Assembly (NCBI GenBank): GCA_046302135.1
Contig: JBKCIQ010000176.1
Span: forward strand, 17,173-81,172
DNA from: AM-1111 sp046302135
Lineage (GTDB): Bacteria; Bacteroidota; Bacteroidia; B-17B0; Aurantibacillaceae
Direction of reading: 5' to 3'
DNA length: 64,000 nucleotides
Positions 52,149 through 61,319 of the stretch are shown here, piece after piece (within the stretch, counting starts at the first letter, position 1; every line of letters begins with the position of its first letter). A program made the position numbers and the translations under genes. The notes beneath the pieces are model-generated. The model made no database searches, was not told where the DNA came from, and worked only from the letters and a program-made list of their open reading frames with translations.

Positions 52149-53207
52149 CTATCTTTCCTTACCTATTTTAGAAAATGGTAAAGGGTTTTCTGAAATCTCT
52201 AAATGTTTTTTTCTGTTTCGGTGAATATCTATTGCCAAAAAGAGAGCTCTTTTAAAACTTTCTGTAGAAGCTATGTTCTTTCCTGCAATTTCATACGCAG
52301 TACCGTGGTCCGGTGAAGTTCGTATTATTGGAAGTCCCGCTGTAAAATTTACTCCGCTGTTGAATGAAAGCGTTTTAAATGCCACAAGTCCTTGGTCATG
52401 GTACATAGACAATACAGCATCAAATTTTAAATGATTTCCAGATCCAAAAAAACTATCAGCGGCATATGGGCCATATACCTGAATATTCTTTTCGTTTCTT
52501 GCTTTTTCAATTGCAGGATTAATGATTTCATTCTCCTCGTTGCCAAGTGTACCCATATCTCCTGCATGTGGATTTAATCCCAATACAGCAATTTTTGGTT
52601 TCTGTACAACAAAATCATGAATAAGCGTTTTGTTGAGCTGGACAATTTTATCGAATATTTTTTCTGTGTTGATATATGATGTGATTTTTGAAACCGGCAC
52701 GTGCCCCGTTACAAAACCAATTTTCAATTGGTCTGAGCACATCAGCATCATAGCTCCTTTTTCAAATCCAAATTTTGAAGCCAGATATTCAGTGTGCCCG
52801 GGATATTTAAAACTATCAGACTGTATGTTATGTTTGTTTATTGGAGCTGTAACTAAGACATCAATAAATTTGTTCTTTAGAGCTTCACAGGCTTTATCAA
52901 GTGAGATGGCAGCATATTTTCCTCCGGTCGAATTCATTTTTCCAACTTCCATCGCTACTTCCTCCTCATAACACACAAAAACATTCGGTTTTTTCAGTTT
53001 TATTTGCTTGAGGTCTCTAATAGGATTAAAATTAAAGTCTTCCATTCCTAGCATCTTCCTGTAAAAACCAACAGTTTTTTGAGAGCTGAAGAGTACCGGG
53101 GTGCAGAGTTCTGATACCTGCGGCTCAATCAATGTTTTGAGTATAACCTCCAGACCAATTCCATTTATATCACCTTGACTGATGCCTATAATTAATTTAT
53201 CATCCAT
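52149..53207 (-). CDS. pdxA: 4-hydroxythreonine-4-phosphate dehydrogenase
   Basis: 352 residues. Family marks: ISQGDINGIGLEVILK, VTAPINKHNIQS, YPGHTEYLASKFG (metal His), LGLNPHAGDMGTLG, and YHDQGLVAFKTLSF through RTSPDHGTAYEIAG with the conserved metal-binding His residues. It makes the vitamin B6 precursor 3-amino-2-oxopropyl phosphate, using NAD. A -7 box lies 21 bp upstream. Confidence 0.93.
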   Translation of the reverse strand: MDDKLIIGISQGDINGIGLEVILKTLIEPQVSELCTPVLFSSQKTVGFYRKMLGMEDFNFNPIRDLKQIKLKKPNVFVCYEEEVAMEVGKMNSTGGKYAAISLDKACEALKNKFIDVLVTAPINKHNIQSDSFKYPGHTEYLASKFGFEKGAMMLMCSDQLKIGFVTGHVPVSKITSYINTEKIFDKIVQLNKTLIHDFVVQKPKIAVLGLNPHAGDMGTLGNEENEIINPAIEKARNEKNIQVYGPYAADSFFGSGNHLKFDAVLSMYHDQGLVAFKTLSFNSGVNFTAGLPIIRTSPDHGTAYEIAGKNIASTESFKRALFLAIDIHRNRKKHLEISENPLPFSKIGKER

Positions 53208-53228
53208 TAGCTTTTTAATTTATTTAAA

Positions 53229-53236
53229 CAAAGTTA
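53229..53236 (-). promoter_or_regulatory. -7 promoter element of pdxA
   Basis: The minus strand reads TAACTTTG, exact consensus, 21 bp before the start codon. No TTTG at the standard -33. Confidence 0.45.
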
Positions 53237-53340
53237 AATATATATTGCCAATGTATCCGGTAAATTAACGATGCTCAATTACAAATTTTCATATTTTAGA
53301 AGATGGTGATTTTTAAATTGTATTTTTTAAATTCGAAGAA

Positions 53341-54933
53341 ATGAATAATTACAATCTTTCTGAAAAAATAAGAAAAGCGGTTGCAGAATCCAACTCAAAA
53401 AATATCATTGGTGTATTACAGGATCTTCAAAAGGTTCAAAAATTAAAGCCAAAGGAATTCCTTTCTGTACACGATGCAATTTTGTTTTCAATAGCCTATT
53501 CTCCAAATAAAGAAACCAAAGCAATATGTGAAAAATCACTTAATCAGTTATTGTCTGAAGATAAGGGGGATAAAAACAAAATGCAGGATAGTGGGATAAC
53601 CGGAACAAAACTTGTCAGTATTTTTTCCCTTGAACTGCTTTTTTGGCTAAACAATTTTTTCCCCGAAAACGTTTCATTTCATTCTTTTAATAACGAGAAA
53701 CAGGATGTAGGGGAGGAGATGAAAATTTTGTTACCAAACGCAGAGTCTGAAGTTCTTACATTCGGATGGGGTAAAAACAAATTATTTCAAAAATTATGTG
53801 GAGGTAAAATTACTATAGAAAGGCTACTTAATTTGTTTTCAGGGTATCCTGATAAGAAAATATCTTCAATGCTTTTTTCAAAAGTGGGAGTTTATGTTGA
53901 GATTGATTTCGCTAAAGCAATTGTTAGTAAAAGTACGGCTAGATCCATTTCATATAATAATTTTTATCATCCGGAGATATTGAGGAAAATTGATTTAGAA
54001 AAAATTATTTCATCCAAAATCCCTAATCGACAAAAAATTTCTCAAAGAGATAAAAATACACTGGCAGAAAACGCTAGAATGATGCTTGTCTCACTTGGAA
54101 GAGAGACAGATCCGGTTACCAATTGTTCAATAGAAGAAACTGAATTTTATGTTTTGGATAGAGGATTTGCTATTTCGCTTTTTTATCTTTCTCCTGAATA
54201 TCGCCTTGCATTTGATGGTTATGTTGGTTATATGATGTATAAAAACGGCTTACCGATTTCATACGGTGGGGCATGGATTTTATTTGATAAGGCGCTGATC
54301 GGAATAAATATTTTTGACGCTCACCGAGGCGGCGAGTCAGGATATCTTTTCTCTCAGTTATTGAGAGTTTATAAGCATAGGTTTAATGTCAACACCTTTT
54401 CGGTTGAACCATATCAATACGGAAAAAATAATCCTGAAGGAATTCAGTCGGGTGCTTATTGGTTTTATTACCGCTTTGGATTCAGAAGTGATGACGAAAA
54501 AATAAAAGCTATAGCTGAAGACGAAAGAATGCACATTCTTAAAGAACCAAATTACAAAACGCCTACTGAGGTGTTGAGAAAATTTACAAAAAGTAATATT
54601 ACACTCAAATTGAAAAATAGCAATACCATTTTTTCTTCTCAACTGAGTTTAAAGATAACTGAGTTTGTAGCAATAAATTATTTAGGAAACAGAAAAATGG
54701 CTATTAAAGAAGGAGAAAAAAAACTCAAGCAGATTTTCGGTTTTCCGAAGAATAAACACAAAGTGCAAGAAGTATGGAAAAGTTGGTGTCTCGCAATCCT
54801 TGTTCTTGCAACATTGAAAAACCCCAGCTCGGCACAGAAAAAAATATTTCATCAATTACTTGAAGATAAATCTTTTGGAAAAGAAGTTGATTATCTTTTT
54901 AAATTAAACAAGTTGAGTTCGGTTTTCTTTTGA
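53341..54933 (+). CDS. Unknown protein with a possible acyltransferase-like C-terminal domain
   Basis: 530 residues, no signal peptide or TM. The N-terminal half is helical. From about residue 275 a mixed region reads FYVLDRGFAISLFYLSPEYR, YVGYMMYKNGLPISYGGAW, GINIFDAHRGGESGYLFSQLL and IQSGAYWFYYRFGFRSDD, whose strand-turn-helix order (G-G-E-S before a helix, then Y-x-x-GF) resembles GNAT-type acetyltransferases. The C-terminal 100 residues are helical. I do not recognise a named family. Single gene, converging with rsgA one base apart. Confidence 0.6.
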   Translation: MNNYNLSEKIRKAVAESNSKNIIGVLQDLQKVQKLKPKEFLSVHDAILFSIAYSPNKETKAICEKSLNQLLSEDKGDKNKMQDSGITGTKLVSIFSLELLFWLNNFFPENVSFHSFNNEKQDVGEEMKILLPNAESEVLTFGWGKNKLFQKLCGGKITIERLLNLFSGYPDKKISSMLFSKVGVYVEIDFAKAIVSKSTARSISYNNFYHPEILRKIDLEKIISSKIPNRQKISQRDKNTLAENARMMLVSLGRETDPVTNCSIEETEFYVLDRGFAISLFYLSPEYRLAFDGYVGYMMYKNGLPISYGGAWILFDKALIGINIFDAHRGGESGYLFSQLLRVYKHRFNVNTFSVEPYQYGKNNPEGIQSGAYWFYYRFGFRSDDEKIKAIAEDERMHILKEPNYKTPTEVLRKFTKSNITLKLKNSNTIFSSQLSLKITEFVAINYLGNRKMAIKEGEKKLKQIFGFPKNKHKVQEVWKSWCLAILVLATLKNPSSAQKKIFHQLLEDKSFGKEVDYLFKLNKLSSVFF

Positions 54934-54934
54934 T

Positions 54935-55867
54935 TTACTCCCAACTTTTCCAATTCATTTCCTCTCCGGATAAAATTGAACAGTAATTGTAGTATCTGCC
55001 TTCATCAATTTTCCCTTCTGACAATGCATTAAGAACTGCGCAAGCAGGCTCGTTGGTATGTGTGCAATTGTTGAACCTGCACTCATTGAGCAAATTTCTA
55101 AATTCAGGGAAATAATGCCCTACTTCTTCGCGTTTCATTTCAAGAACTCCAAGCTCCTTAATGCCCGGCGTATCAATAATGAATCCCCCGAAATCCAATT
55201 CAAATAACTCTGCAAACGTTGTGGTGTGTTTACCTTTATCGTGTATCTGAGAAATCTCCCCAACTCTTAAATTTAATTCAGGTTGAATAGAATTGATTAA
55301 AGTACTTTTTCCCACACCAGAGTGCCCTGATATTAAACTTGTTTTATCCTTAAATATATTTTTTATTGATTCAACACTTTTATTGTTTAATGATGAAACA
55401 GTAAAGCAAGGATAACCGAGTTTTTCATAGAGCATAATTAACTCTTGTTGAATGTTAAGCACGTCCTCACTCAGTAAATCTCTCTTATTGAAAATTAGCA
55501 TTGCAGGTATCCTGTATGCTTCAGCCGTTACCAAAAAGCGATCAATAAAACCTGTCGAGGTTCTGGGTTGAAAAAGTGTAACAACAAGAATTGCCTGATC
55601 AATATTGCTGGCCAGAATGTGTGCCTGTCTAGATAAGTTTAGGCTCTTTCTGATGATATAATTCTTTCTGGGTAAGATTTGTTGAATTACACCGGAATCA
55701 TGGTTTTCTTTAGAAAACTCTACCAAGTCCCCTACAGCAACAGGATTGGTGGTTCTTCTGTTATCTAATCTTAATTTACCCGCTAAACGGCATTGGAATT
55801 TTTCCGCCTCGGGAGTTCTTACCAGATACCAGCTTCCTGTAGATTTTATTACTACTCCTTTGAGCAC
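54935..55867 (-). CDS. rsgA: Ribosome small-subunit-dependent GTPase A
   Basis: 310 residues. N-terminal OB fold (about 1-70), then a circularly permuted GTPase: FNKRD (G4), TVSS (G5), SGHSGVGKSTLIN (G1) and FIIDTPGIKELG (G3). A C-terminal zinc knuckle is formed by CRFNNCTHTNEPACAV. It acts late in 30S subunit maturation. It starts 10 bp after lspA, so the two are cotranscribed. Confidence 0.93.
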   Translation of the reverse strand: MLKGVVIKSTGSWYLVRTPEAEKFQCRLAGKLRLDNRRTTNPVAVGDLVEFSKENHDSGVIQQILPRKNYIIRKSLNLSRQAHILASNIDQAILVVTLFQPRTSTGFIDRFLVTAEAYRIPAMLIFNKRDLLSEDVLNIQQELIMLYEKLGYPCFTVSSLNNKSVESIKNIFKDKTSLISGHSGVGKSTLINSIQPELNLRVGEISQIHDKGKHTTTFAELFELDFGGFIIDTPGIKELGVLEMKREEVGHYFPEFRNLLNECRFNNCTHTNEPACAVLNALSEGKIDEGRYYNYCSILSGEEMNWKSWE

Positions 55868-55877
55868 TTAAGTGAAA

Positions 55878-56627
55878 TCAATTTGAAGAATTTTCAGACG
55901 AGATACTTTTTGAATCAATATCAGAATTATTTAATTCTTTATTTGAATCACTAGAATTGATTTTTTCAGCATCATTGTTTTCATTAGGTTTTTTAAAAAA
56001 TATACGTTGAAAAATAAATATCAATCCAACTCCTACGGAGATGCTTGCATCTGCAAAATTGAATATCGGCGAAAAAAATTCAAATGATTCACCTCCCCAA
56101 AACGGAAACCATTCAGGAAACCGACCATGCCAGAAAGGAACATGAAACATATCTACTACCTTACCATGAAGAAATCCCGCGTAACCACCTTCCGGGGGAA
56201 ATAACTGTGCAACTGAATTAAATGTGCTTTCACTGAAAATTAAACCATAAAAAGCACAATCAATAATATTTCCCACCGCACCCGCAAAAATCAATGAAAC
56301 CGAAAAAATATATCCCCAATGCTCTCTTTGCCTTACTATATGACGGATATAAAATACTCCAAAAATCGCGGCTAAAATTCTGAAAAGGCTGAGGGCCAGT
56401 TTACCGTAATCACCACCAAACTCAACTCCGAAAGCCATCCCTGGATTTTCAATGAAAAGAAGCTCAATTTTATTATTATTAGGCTCACCTAAAGGAACAT
56501 TTGGGATATGATGTTCTAGTGGAAAACTGGACTTAATCCAGATTTTAATTGTTTGATCAATTATCAGTACAAATAAAATTGTAAGAAGCGGTAATCTTAT
56601 TTTTTTCCAGATAGAAACGGCGTTCAT
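55878..56627 (-). CDS. lspA: Lipoprotein signal peptidase
   Basis: 249 residues from the ATG at 56627; a longer frame from 56723 would run into the upstream terminator and past the -7 box, so it is rejected. The catalytic Asps are D123 in GNIIDCAFYG and D193 in IFNFADASISVG. Four TM helices flank them. Bacteroidota-specific inserts are visible (the EHHIPNVPLG and FPPEGGYAGFLHGK loops). A 35-residue acidic, Ser/Asn-rich tail follows the last helix. It cuts lipoprotein signal peptides, for example that of GldH. Confidence 0.92.
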   Translation of the reverse strand: MNAVSIWKKIRLPLLTILFVLIIDQTIKIWIKSSFPLEHHIPNVPLGEPNNNKIELLFIENPGMAFGVEFGGDYGKLALSLFRILAAIFGVFYIRHIVRQREHWGYIFSVSLIFAGAVGNIIDCAFYGLIFSESTFNSVAQLFPPEGGYAGFLHGKVVDMFHVPFWHGRFPEWFPFWGGESFEFFSPIFNFADASISVGVGLIFIFQRIFFKKPNENNDAEKINSSDSNKELNNSDIDSKSISSENSSN

Positions 56628-56633
56628 TTTGAA

Positions 56634-56641
56634 CAAAGATA
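56634..56641 (-). promoter_or_regulatory. -7 promoter element next to the lspA start codon
   Basis: The minus strand reads TATCTTTG, exact consensus, 6 bp before the ATG at 56627. It fixes the start and implies an almost leaderless lspA-rsgA transcript separated from ileS/dksA-like by the terminator upstream. Confidence 0.5.
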
Positions 56642-56678
56642 CATTTTTTGTTACTCGGCTAAAGGAATTGTTAAATGT

Positions 56679-56715
56679 AAAAAAAACAAAAAGGCGGATT
56701 TTTATGTCCGCCTTT
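56679..56715 (-). terminator. Intrinsic terminator after the DksA-like gene
   Basis: On the minus strand AAAGGCGGA / TCCGCCTTT form a 9 bp stem with an eight-base loop, followed by a T-rich tract (TTGTTTTTTTT). It lies 23 bp after the stop of the DksA-like gene. Confidence 0.85.
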
Positions 56716-56737
56716 AGAAACAAGTTAAATATTTAAA

Positions 56738-57706
56738 CTATGAGTTTTGATTAAGCTTTGCGTCTATACCTAAGGTAGCATGAGGTACGCTACGTAATCT
56801 TTCCTTAGGGATTAACTTGCCGGTTACGCGGCAAATACCGTATGACTTATTTTGAATCCTTATTAAGGCGTTGCGTAAAGAAATAATATACTTCTCCTGA
56901 CGTGCCGCAAGCTGTGCTGTCTCCTCTTTGCTCATAACACTTGAGCCGTCTTCTAATAATTTAAAGGTTGGTGAAGTATCGTCAGTGCCATGATTATCTC
57001 TGTTACTTAAAGTGTTTTTAAGTAAATCGTAGTCGGCTTCAGCCTCTTTAAGTTTTTCAAGAATCAATTCTTTGAACTCAGCCAATTCTTTATCACTGTA
57101 ACGAGTTCTTTTGTCATTATTGTTTACAAAAGGTTTCGGTTGAGGTGCTTGACTTTTTTTAATCAACTGACGATTTAAATCAATTTTAACCTGTTGCTTC
57201 CTGATGAGATTATCTGAATCAAAAACGTGATCATCGTCATCATCATCTTTTCTTCTTCTTCCACCTTTACGCTTAGGCTTTGCCTTAACTATTTCTTCAT
57301 CATCCAATAAATCATCTACAACACCTTCTGTCTCCCCGTCCAATTCTAGTCCTTCGATGTCCTCACCTAAATCCAAACCATCTGCTTCTAGTTCATCATC
57401 CATTGGTTTTACTTTCTTGGATTCCGGTTTTACTTTTTTTCCAGGCTTAGTAGTAGCTTTTGGTACAACTGCCTTTTTTATTTCCTTTTCTTTTGGGGGA
57501 TTAACTTTGGCTTTTTTTGTCTCAGCTACTTTACTAACAGAAGTTGGCTTCTTGGAGACTGGTTTTACTACCTTTTTAGCTATAGGCTTTGCTGGTTTCT
57601 TTGCAGCTGGTTTCTCTGCTTTCTTTACAGGCTTTTTAGCTACCGGTTTTTTAGCACTCGGTTTTGCTGCTTTTTTAACTGATGGTTTTTTCACTTTCTT
57701 AGCCAT
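56738..57706 (-). CDS. DksA/TraR-family protein with long Lys/Ala/Pro-rich N-terminus
   Basis: 322 residues. Residues 1-100 are a histone-H1-like repeat region built of KKPxxKK / AKKP units; 100-150 are acidic. The C-terminal part (about 200-322) is a DksA-like coiled coil (EFKELILEKLKEAEADYDLL in parts) and degenerate finger SYGICRVTGKLIPKERL. Only one Cys of the usual four zinc ligands remains. DksA proteins enter the RNA polymerase secondary channel; the basic tail suggests DNA or RNA binding as well (inference). It starts 24 bp after ileS, so it is in the same operon. Confidence 0.82.
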   Translation of the reverse strand: MAKKVKKPSVKKAAKPSAKKPVAKKPVKKAEKPAAKKPAKPIAKKVVKPVSKKPTSVSKVAETKKAKVNPPKEKEIKKAVVPKATTKPGKKVKPESKKVKPMDDELEADGLDLGEDIEGLELDGETEGVVDDLLDDEEIVKAKPKRKGGRRRKDDDDDDHVFDSDNLIRKQQVKIDLNRQLIKKSQAPQPKPFVNNNDKRTRYSDKELAEFKELILEKLKEAEADYDLLKNTLSNRDNHGTDDTSPTFKLLEDGSSVMSKEETAQLAARQEKYIISLRNALIRIQNKSYGICRVTGKLIPKERLRSVPHATLGIDAKLNQNS

Positions 57707-57730
57707 AATTCAAATGATTCGTTACACAAA

Positions 57731-60700
57731 TTAATTATTTATTTTATCTATCATCATTCCAACCAGCATCCCTTCTTCAAGTTCAACTGATAATGGATCA
57801 ATCATTTCATTTAATTGTAAAAACTCTATTTTATCACATAGAGTTTCGTTGCAAATATAGTTCATGTTATTTTGAAGAGCTGAAACTAAATTAGTATTTC
57901 TTTCAATTTTAACATGAATACGATCTGTAAGCTCAAATCCCTTGTCTTTTCTGATGTTCTGGATGCGATTTACCAACTCTCTGGATATTCCTTCCTGTAT
58001 AAGCGCCTCTGTTAAAGTAATATCCAAAGAAACAGTAAGGTTACCATGATTTACCACTTTCCAGCCCGGGATATCAACAGGAATTATTTCCACATCTTCA
58101 GTTTGCAGCACAATACGTGTTGAATCGAGGTTGATTACATATTCGTTGTCTTTTTCAATTCCCTTAATAATTTCTTCCTGATGTGATGCTGCAAATGCCT
58201 GAACCGCTTTCATGTTCTGGCCACATTTTTTACCTAAAGTTTTAAAATTCAACTTTAGGTTCTTCACGATTTTTACGCTGTTTTCGTCGGCAAATTCCAG
58301 ACGTTTTACATTTACCTCAGCTAAAATCAATTCTTTTACAGCTTCAATGCTTTTTCTTTGATGATCATTAACCACCGGTATCTGAATTTTTTCCAGTGGT
58401 TGTCTAACTCTTATGTTTTCTTTCTTGCGGATAGACAACACCATACTCGAAATCTTTTGTGCCAAAAACATTTTATATTCCAAGTCAGAATCTATCCATT
58501 CTTTATTTGCCTCTTTGAGTGAGGTAATGTGTACACTTCCCGAATTAAAGTTGAGGTTTCGGTATAACCAATCTGCAAAAAATGGTGCAACCGGACTCAT
58601 TAATTGAGCAACTGTTGTTAAACACTGATGCAGCGTTTCATATGCTGCTTGTTTATCTTCTCCCATTTGACCCTTCCAGAATACTCTCCTCGATAAACGA
58701 ACGTACCAATTGCTTAAGTGCTCATCAACGAATTCTTCAATCAATCTTGCAGCGCGATGTGGCTCATAGTCTTCGTAAAAATTAGTGGCCTCGGCAACCA
58801 GATTTTGTAGCTTGGATAATATCCACCTGTCTAATTCGGAGCGCTTACTAACGGGAATCATGTTTTCCGGGTTCACAGAAAAGCCATCAACATTGGCATA
58901 AAGGGCGTAGAAATTATAAGTATTGTATAGTGTTCCAAAAAATTTTCTTTGCACTTCTTCAATACCTGCAGTATTAAAACGCAACTCATCCCACGGAGCT
59001 GCATTAGACACCATATACCAACGCGTGGCGTCAGGCCCATATTTTTCTATTGTTTCAAACGGATCAACTGCATTGCCCAAACGCTTACTCATCTTTCTTC
59101 CGTGCTTATCTAATACAAGCCCGTTAGAAACAACATTCTTGTAAGCTACCGAATCAAAACAAAGCGCGGCAATCACGTGTAAAGTGTAAAACCATCCTCT
59201 AGTTTGGTCTACTCCTTCAGCGATAAAATCTGCAGGATAATATTTTTTATCATCGATCAATTCTTTATTCTCGAAAGGATAATGTAACTGCGCGTAAGGC
59301 ATAGCTCCTGAATCAAACCACACATCAATTAAATCATTTTCACGAATCATCTTTTTTCCTGAATCGGAAATAAGAAAAACCTGATCTATATATGGCTTAT
59401 GCAAATCAAGTTGTTCGTCTGAGGTGTTGAACTCAGAAATTATACCAGCAGCCTTCGCTTTTTCTATTTCCAATTTTAATTCTTCCAGGGAACCAATACA
59501 TTTCTCTTCAGTTCCATCCTCAGTTCTCCAAATAGGCAAAGGAATTCCCCAATAACGAGAGCGAGACAAATTCCAGTCCAGAGCATTTTCTAACCAATTG
59601 CCAAAGCGACCACTACCTGTTGCTTCAGGTTTCCAGTTGATTTTTTTATTTAGTTCTACAAGTTTTTCTCTGTTGTCTGAAACCTTAACAAACCAACTGT
59701 CTAGCGGATAATATAAAATAGGTACATCTGTCCTCCAACAATGGGGATAATTGTGCTCGTATTTTTCAATCTTGAAAGCCTTACCTTCTAATTTTAATTT
59801 GAGTGCAATTCTGTCATCAACACTTAAATATTCATTAAGGTTTGGAATGAACTTTTTCAGCTTTTCTTTCTGAAGGTTGTATTCAGCAATCAACTGTTCA
59901 TTGTTATAATATCCAGCCTTTACATATTCACCTGCAAATCCCCAATCAGCATCTGCCATCTCTTTTACAAATCTTCCACGTCTGTCCACCAATGGAGTTT
60001 CGTTTCCATATTCGTCTTTTACAAGTATAGAGACGATTCCGTTTTGCTTGCAGGCCCTAAAGTCATCAGCACCAAAAACAGAGGCAGTATGAACTATACC
60101 GGTACCATCTTCTGTAGTGATAAAATCTCCAATTATTACCTCAAAAGCTTTACCTTCTGGTTTTACGTAAGGCAAAAGCTGTTCATATTTAACTCCTTCA
60201 ATTTGTTTACCTGTAAACTCTGCAAGTAGTTGGTAAGGAATCGCCTTATCACCTTTTTTAAATTCAGAGATTTTTAATTCTTCATTTTTCTTAGGGAAAA
60301 AACTTCCCATCAATTCTTTTGCAAGAATTACCGTTACCGGTTCATGAGAATAAGTATTGAAAGTTTTTAATGCAACGTAAACTATTTTCTCACCAACAGC
60401 CAAAGCGCAGTTTGAAGGCAAGGTCCAAGGCGTAGTAGTCCAAGCCAAGAAGCAAACATTTCCTTCGGCCTCAAATGGCAGAGTCTTTTTATCGGTTACC
60501 TGAAACTGCGCAACTATGGAGGTGTCCTTAACACTCTTATAACAGCCCGGCTGATTCAACTCTGCAGATGAAAGTCCGGTGCCGGCCATTGGAGAATAAG
60601 GCTGAATGGTGTATCCTTTGTAAAGCAAATTCTTTTTGTAAAGATCCTTCAACAGCCACCAAACACTTTCAATGTATTTATTATCATAGGTGATGTAGGG

Positions 60701-61144
60701 TTGCTTCATGTCCACCCAATACCCCATAATACGAGTAAGTTCTTCCCACTTATCGGTATATTTCATTACCTCACGACGACAAGCCGCATTGTACTCCTCA
60801 ACAGAAATTTTTTTGCCTATGTCTTCTTTCGTGATTCCAAGCGTTTTTTCAACGGCTAATTCTATTGGGAGGCCATGTGTATCCCAGCCCGCCTTACGTT
60901 TAACCTGATATCCTTTTAATGTTTTGTATCTGCAAAAAATATCTTTTATGCTCCTGGCCATCACGTGGTGTATGCCGGGCATACCGTTGGCACTTGGAGG
61001 CCCTTCATAAAACACGTAGGGCTTGGCTCCTTCACGTTCATTTACAGACCTTTCAAAGGTTTTATCATCATCCCAAAACTTCAGCACATCTTTACCTATC
61101 TGGGAAAGATTTAACTGCTTGTATTCAGGATATTTTACACTCAT
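57731..61144 (-). CDS. ileS: Isoleucine--tRNA ligase
   Basis: 1137 residues. Class I motifs: PSANGMPGIHHVMARSIKD carries the HIGH-like element (GIHH) and KHGRKMSKRLGN the KMSKS element. Editing (CP1) and anticodon-binding regions are of expected length. There is no C-terminal zinc finger of the long bacterial type. It charges tRNA-Ile. Upstream on the minus strand TATCTTCG (61175-61182) resembles a -7 box. The order ileS, dksA-like, lspA preserves the common ileS-lspA neighbourhood. Confidence 0.96.
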   Translation of the reverse strand: MSVKYPEYKQLNLSQIGKDVLKFWDDDKTFERSVNEREGAKPYVFYEGPPSANGMPGIHHVMARSIKDIFCRYKTLKGYQVKRKAGWDTHGLPIELAVEKTLGITKEDIGKKISVEEYNAACRREVMKYTDKWEELTRIMGYWVDMKQPYITYDNKYIESVWWLLKDLYKKNLLYKGYTIQPYSPMAGTGLSSAELNQPGCYKSVKDTSIVAQFQVTDKKTLPFEAEGNVCFLAWTTTPWTLPSNCALAVGEKIVYVALKTFNTYSHEPVTVILAKELMGSFFPKKNEELKISEFKKGDKAIPYQLLAEFTGKQIEGVKYEQLLPYVKPEGKAFEVIIGDFITTEDGTGIVHTASVFGADDFRACKQNGIVSILVKDEYGNETPLVDRRGRFVKEMADADWGFAGEYVKAGYYNNEQLIAEYNLQKEKLKKFIPNLNEYLSVDDRIALKLKLEGKAFKIEKYEHNYPHCWRTDVPILYYPLDSWFVKVSDNREKLVELNKKINWKPEATGSGRFGNWLENALDWNLSRSRYWGIPLPIWRTEDGTEEKCIGSLEELKLEIEKAKAAGIISEFNTSDEQLDLHKPYIDQVFLISDSGKKMIRENDLIDVWFDSGAMPYAQLHYPFENKELIDDKKYYPADFIAEGVDQTRGWFYTLHVIAALCFDSVAYKNVVSNGLVLDKHGRKMSKRLGNAVDPFETIEKYGPDATRWYMVSNAAPWDELRFNTAGIEEVQRKFFGTLYNTYNFYALYANVDGFSVNPENMIPVSKRSELDRWILSKLQNLVAEATNFYEDYEPHRAARLIEEFVDEHLSNWYVRLSRRVFWKGQMGEDKQAAYETLHQCLTTVAQLMSPVAPFFADWLYRNLNFNSGSVHITSLKEANKEWIDSDLEYKMFLAQKISSMVLSIRKKENIRVRQPLEKIQIPVVNDHQRKSIEAVKELILAEVNVKRLEFADENSVKIVKNLKLNFKTLGKKCGQNMKAVQAFAASHQEEIIKGIEKDNEYVINLDSTRIVLQTEDVEIIPVDIPGWKVVNHGNLTVSLDITLTEALIQEGISRELVNRIQNIRKDKGFELTDRIHVKIERNTNLVSALQNNMNYICNETLCDKIEFLQLNEMIDPLSVELEEGMLVGMMIDKINN

Positions 61145-61319
61145 TTATGTCGTGAAAAATGATTTTTCGGGCCGCGAAGATACAAAATATATTTTCTCTT
61201 TTTCTCTTATTAGAAGTGTTGAAAGTAGGGTAAACAACGGAATTTAAAGAAAAATTCCAATTTTGCACTAGAAAAATGGCCGATTTTTTTTTATTTTACA
61301 AATAAATTAGTCATTTAAC

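Noticed and set aside
56628..56723. A 32-codon N-terminal extension of lspA.
   Set aside because: It would begin inside the intrinsic terminator of the upstream gene and upstream of the -7 box; it is not needed for the first TM helix.
57357..57734. A 125-codon plus-strand frame rich in Phe and Gly.
   Set aside because: It is the mirror image of the Lys/Ala/Pro repeats of the DksA-like gene.
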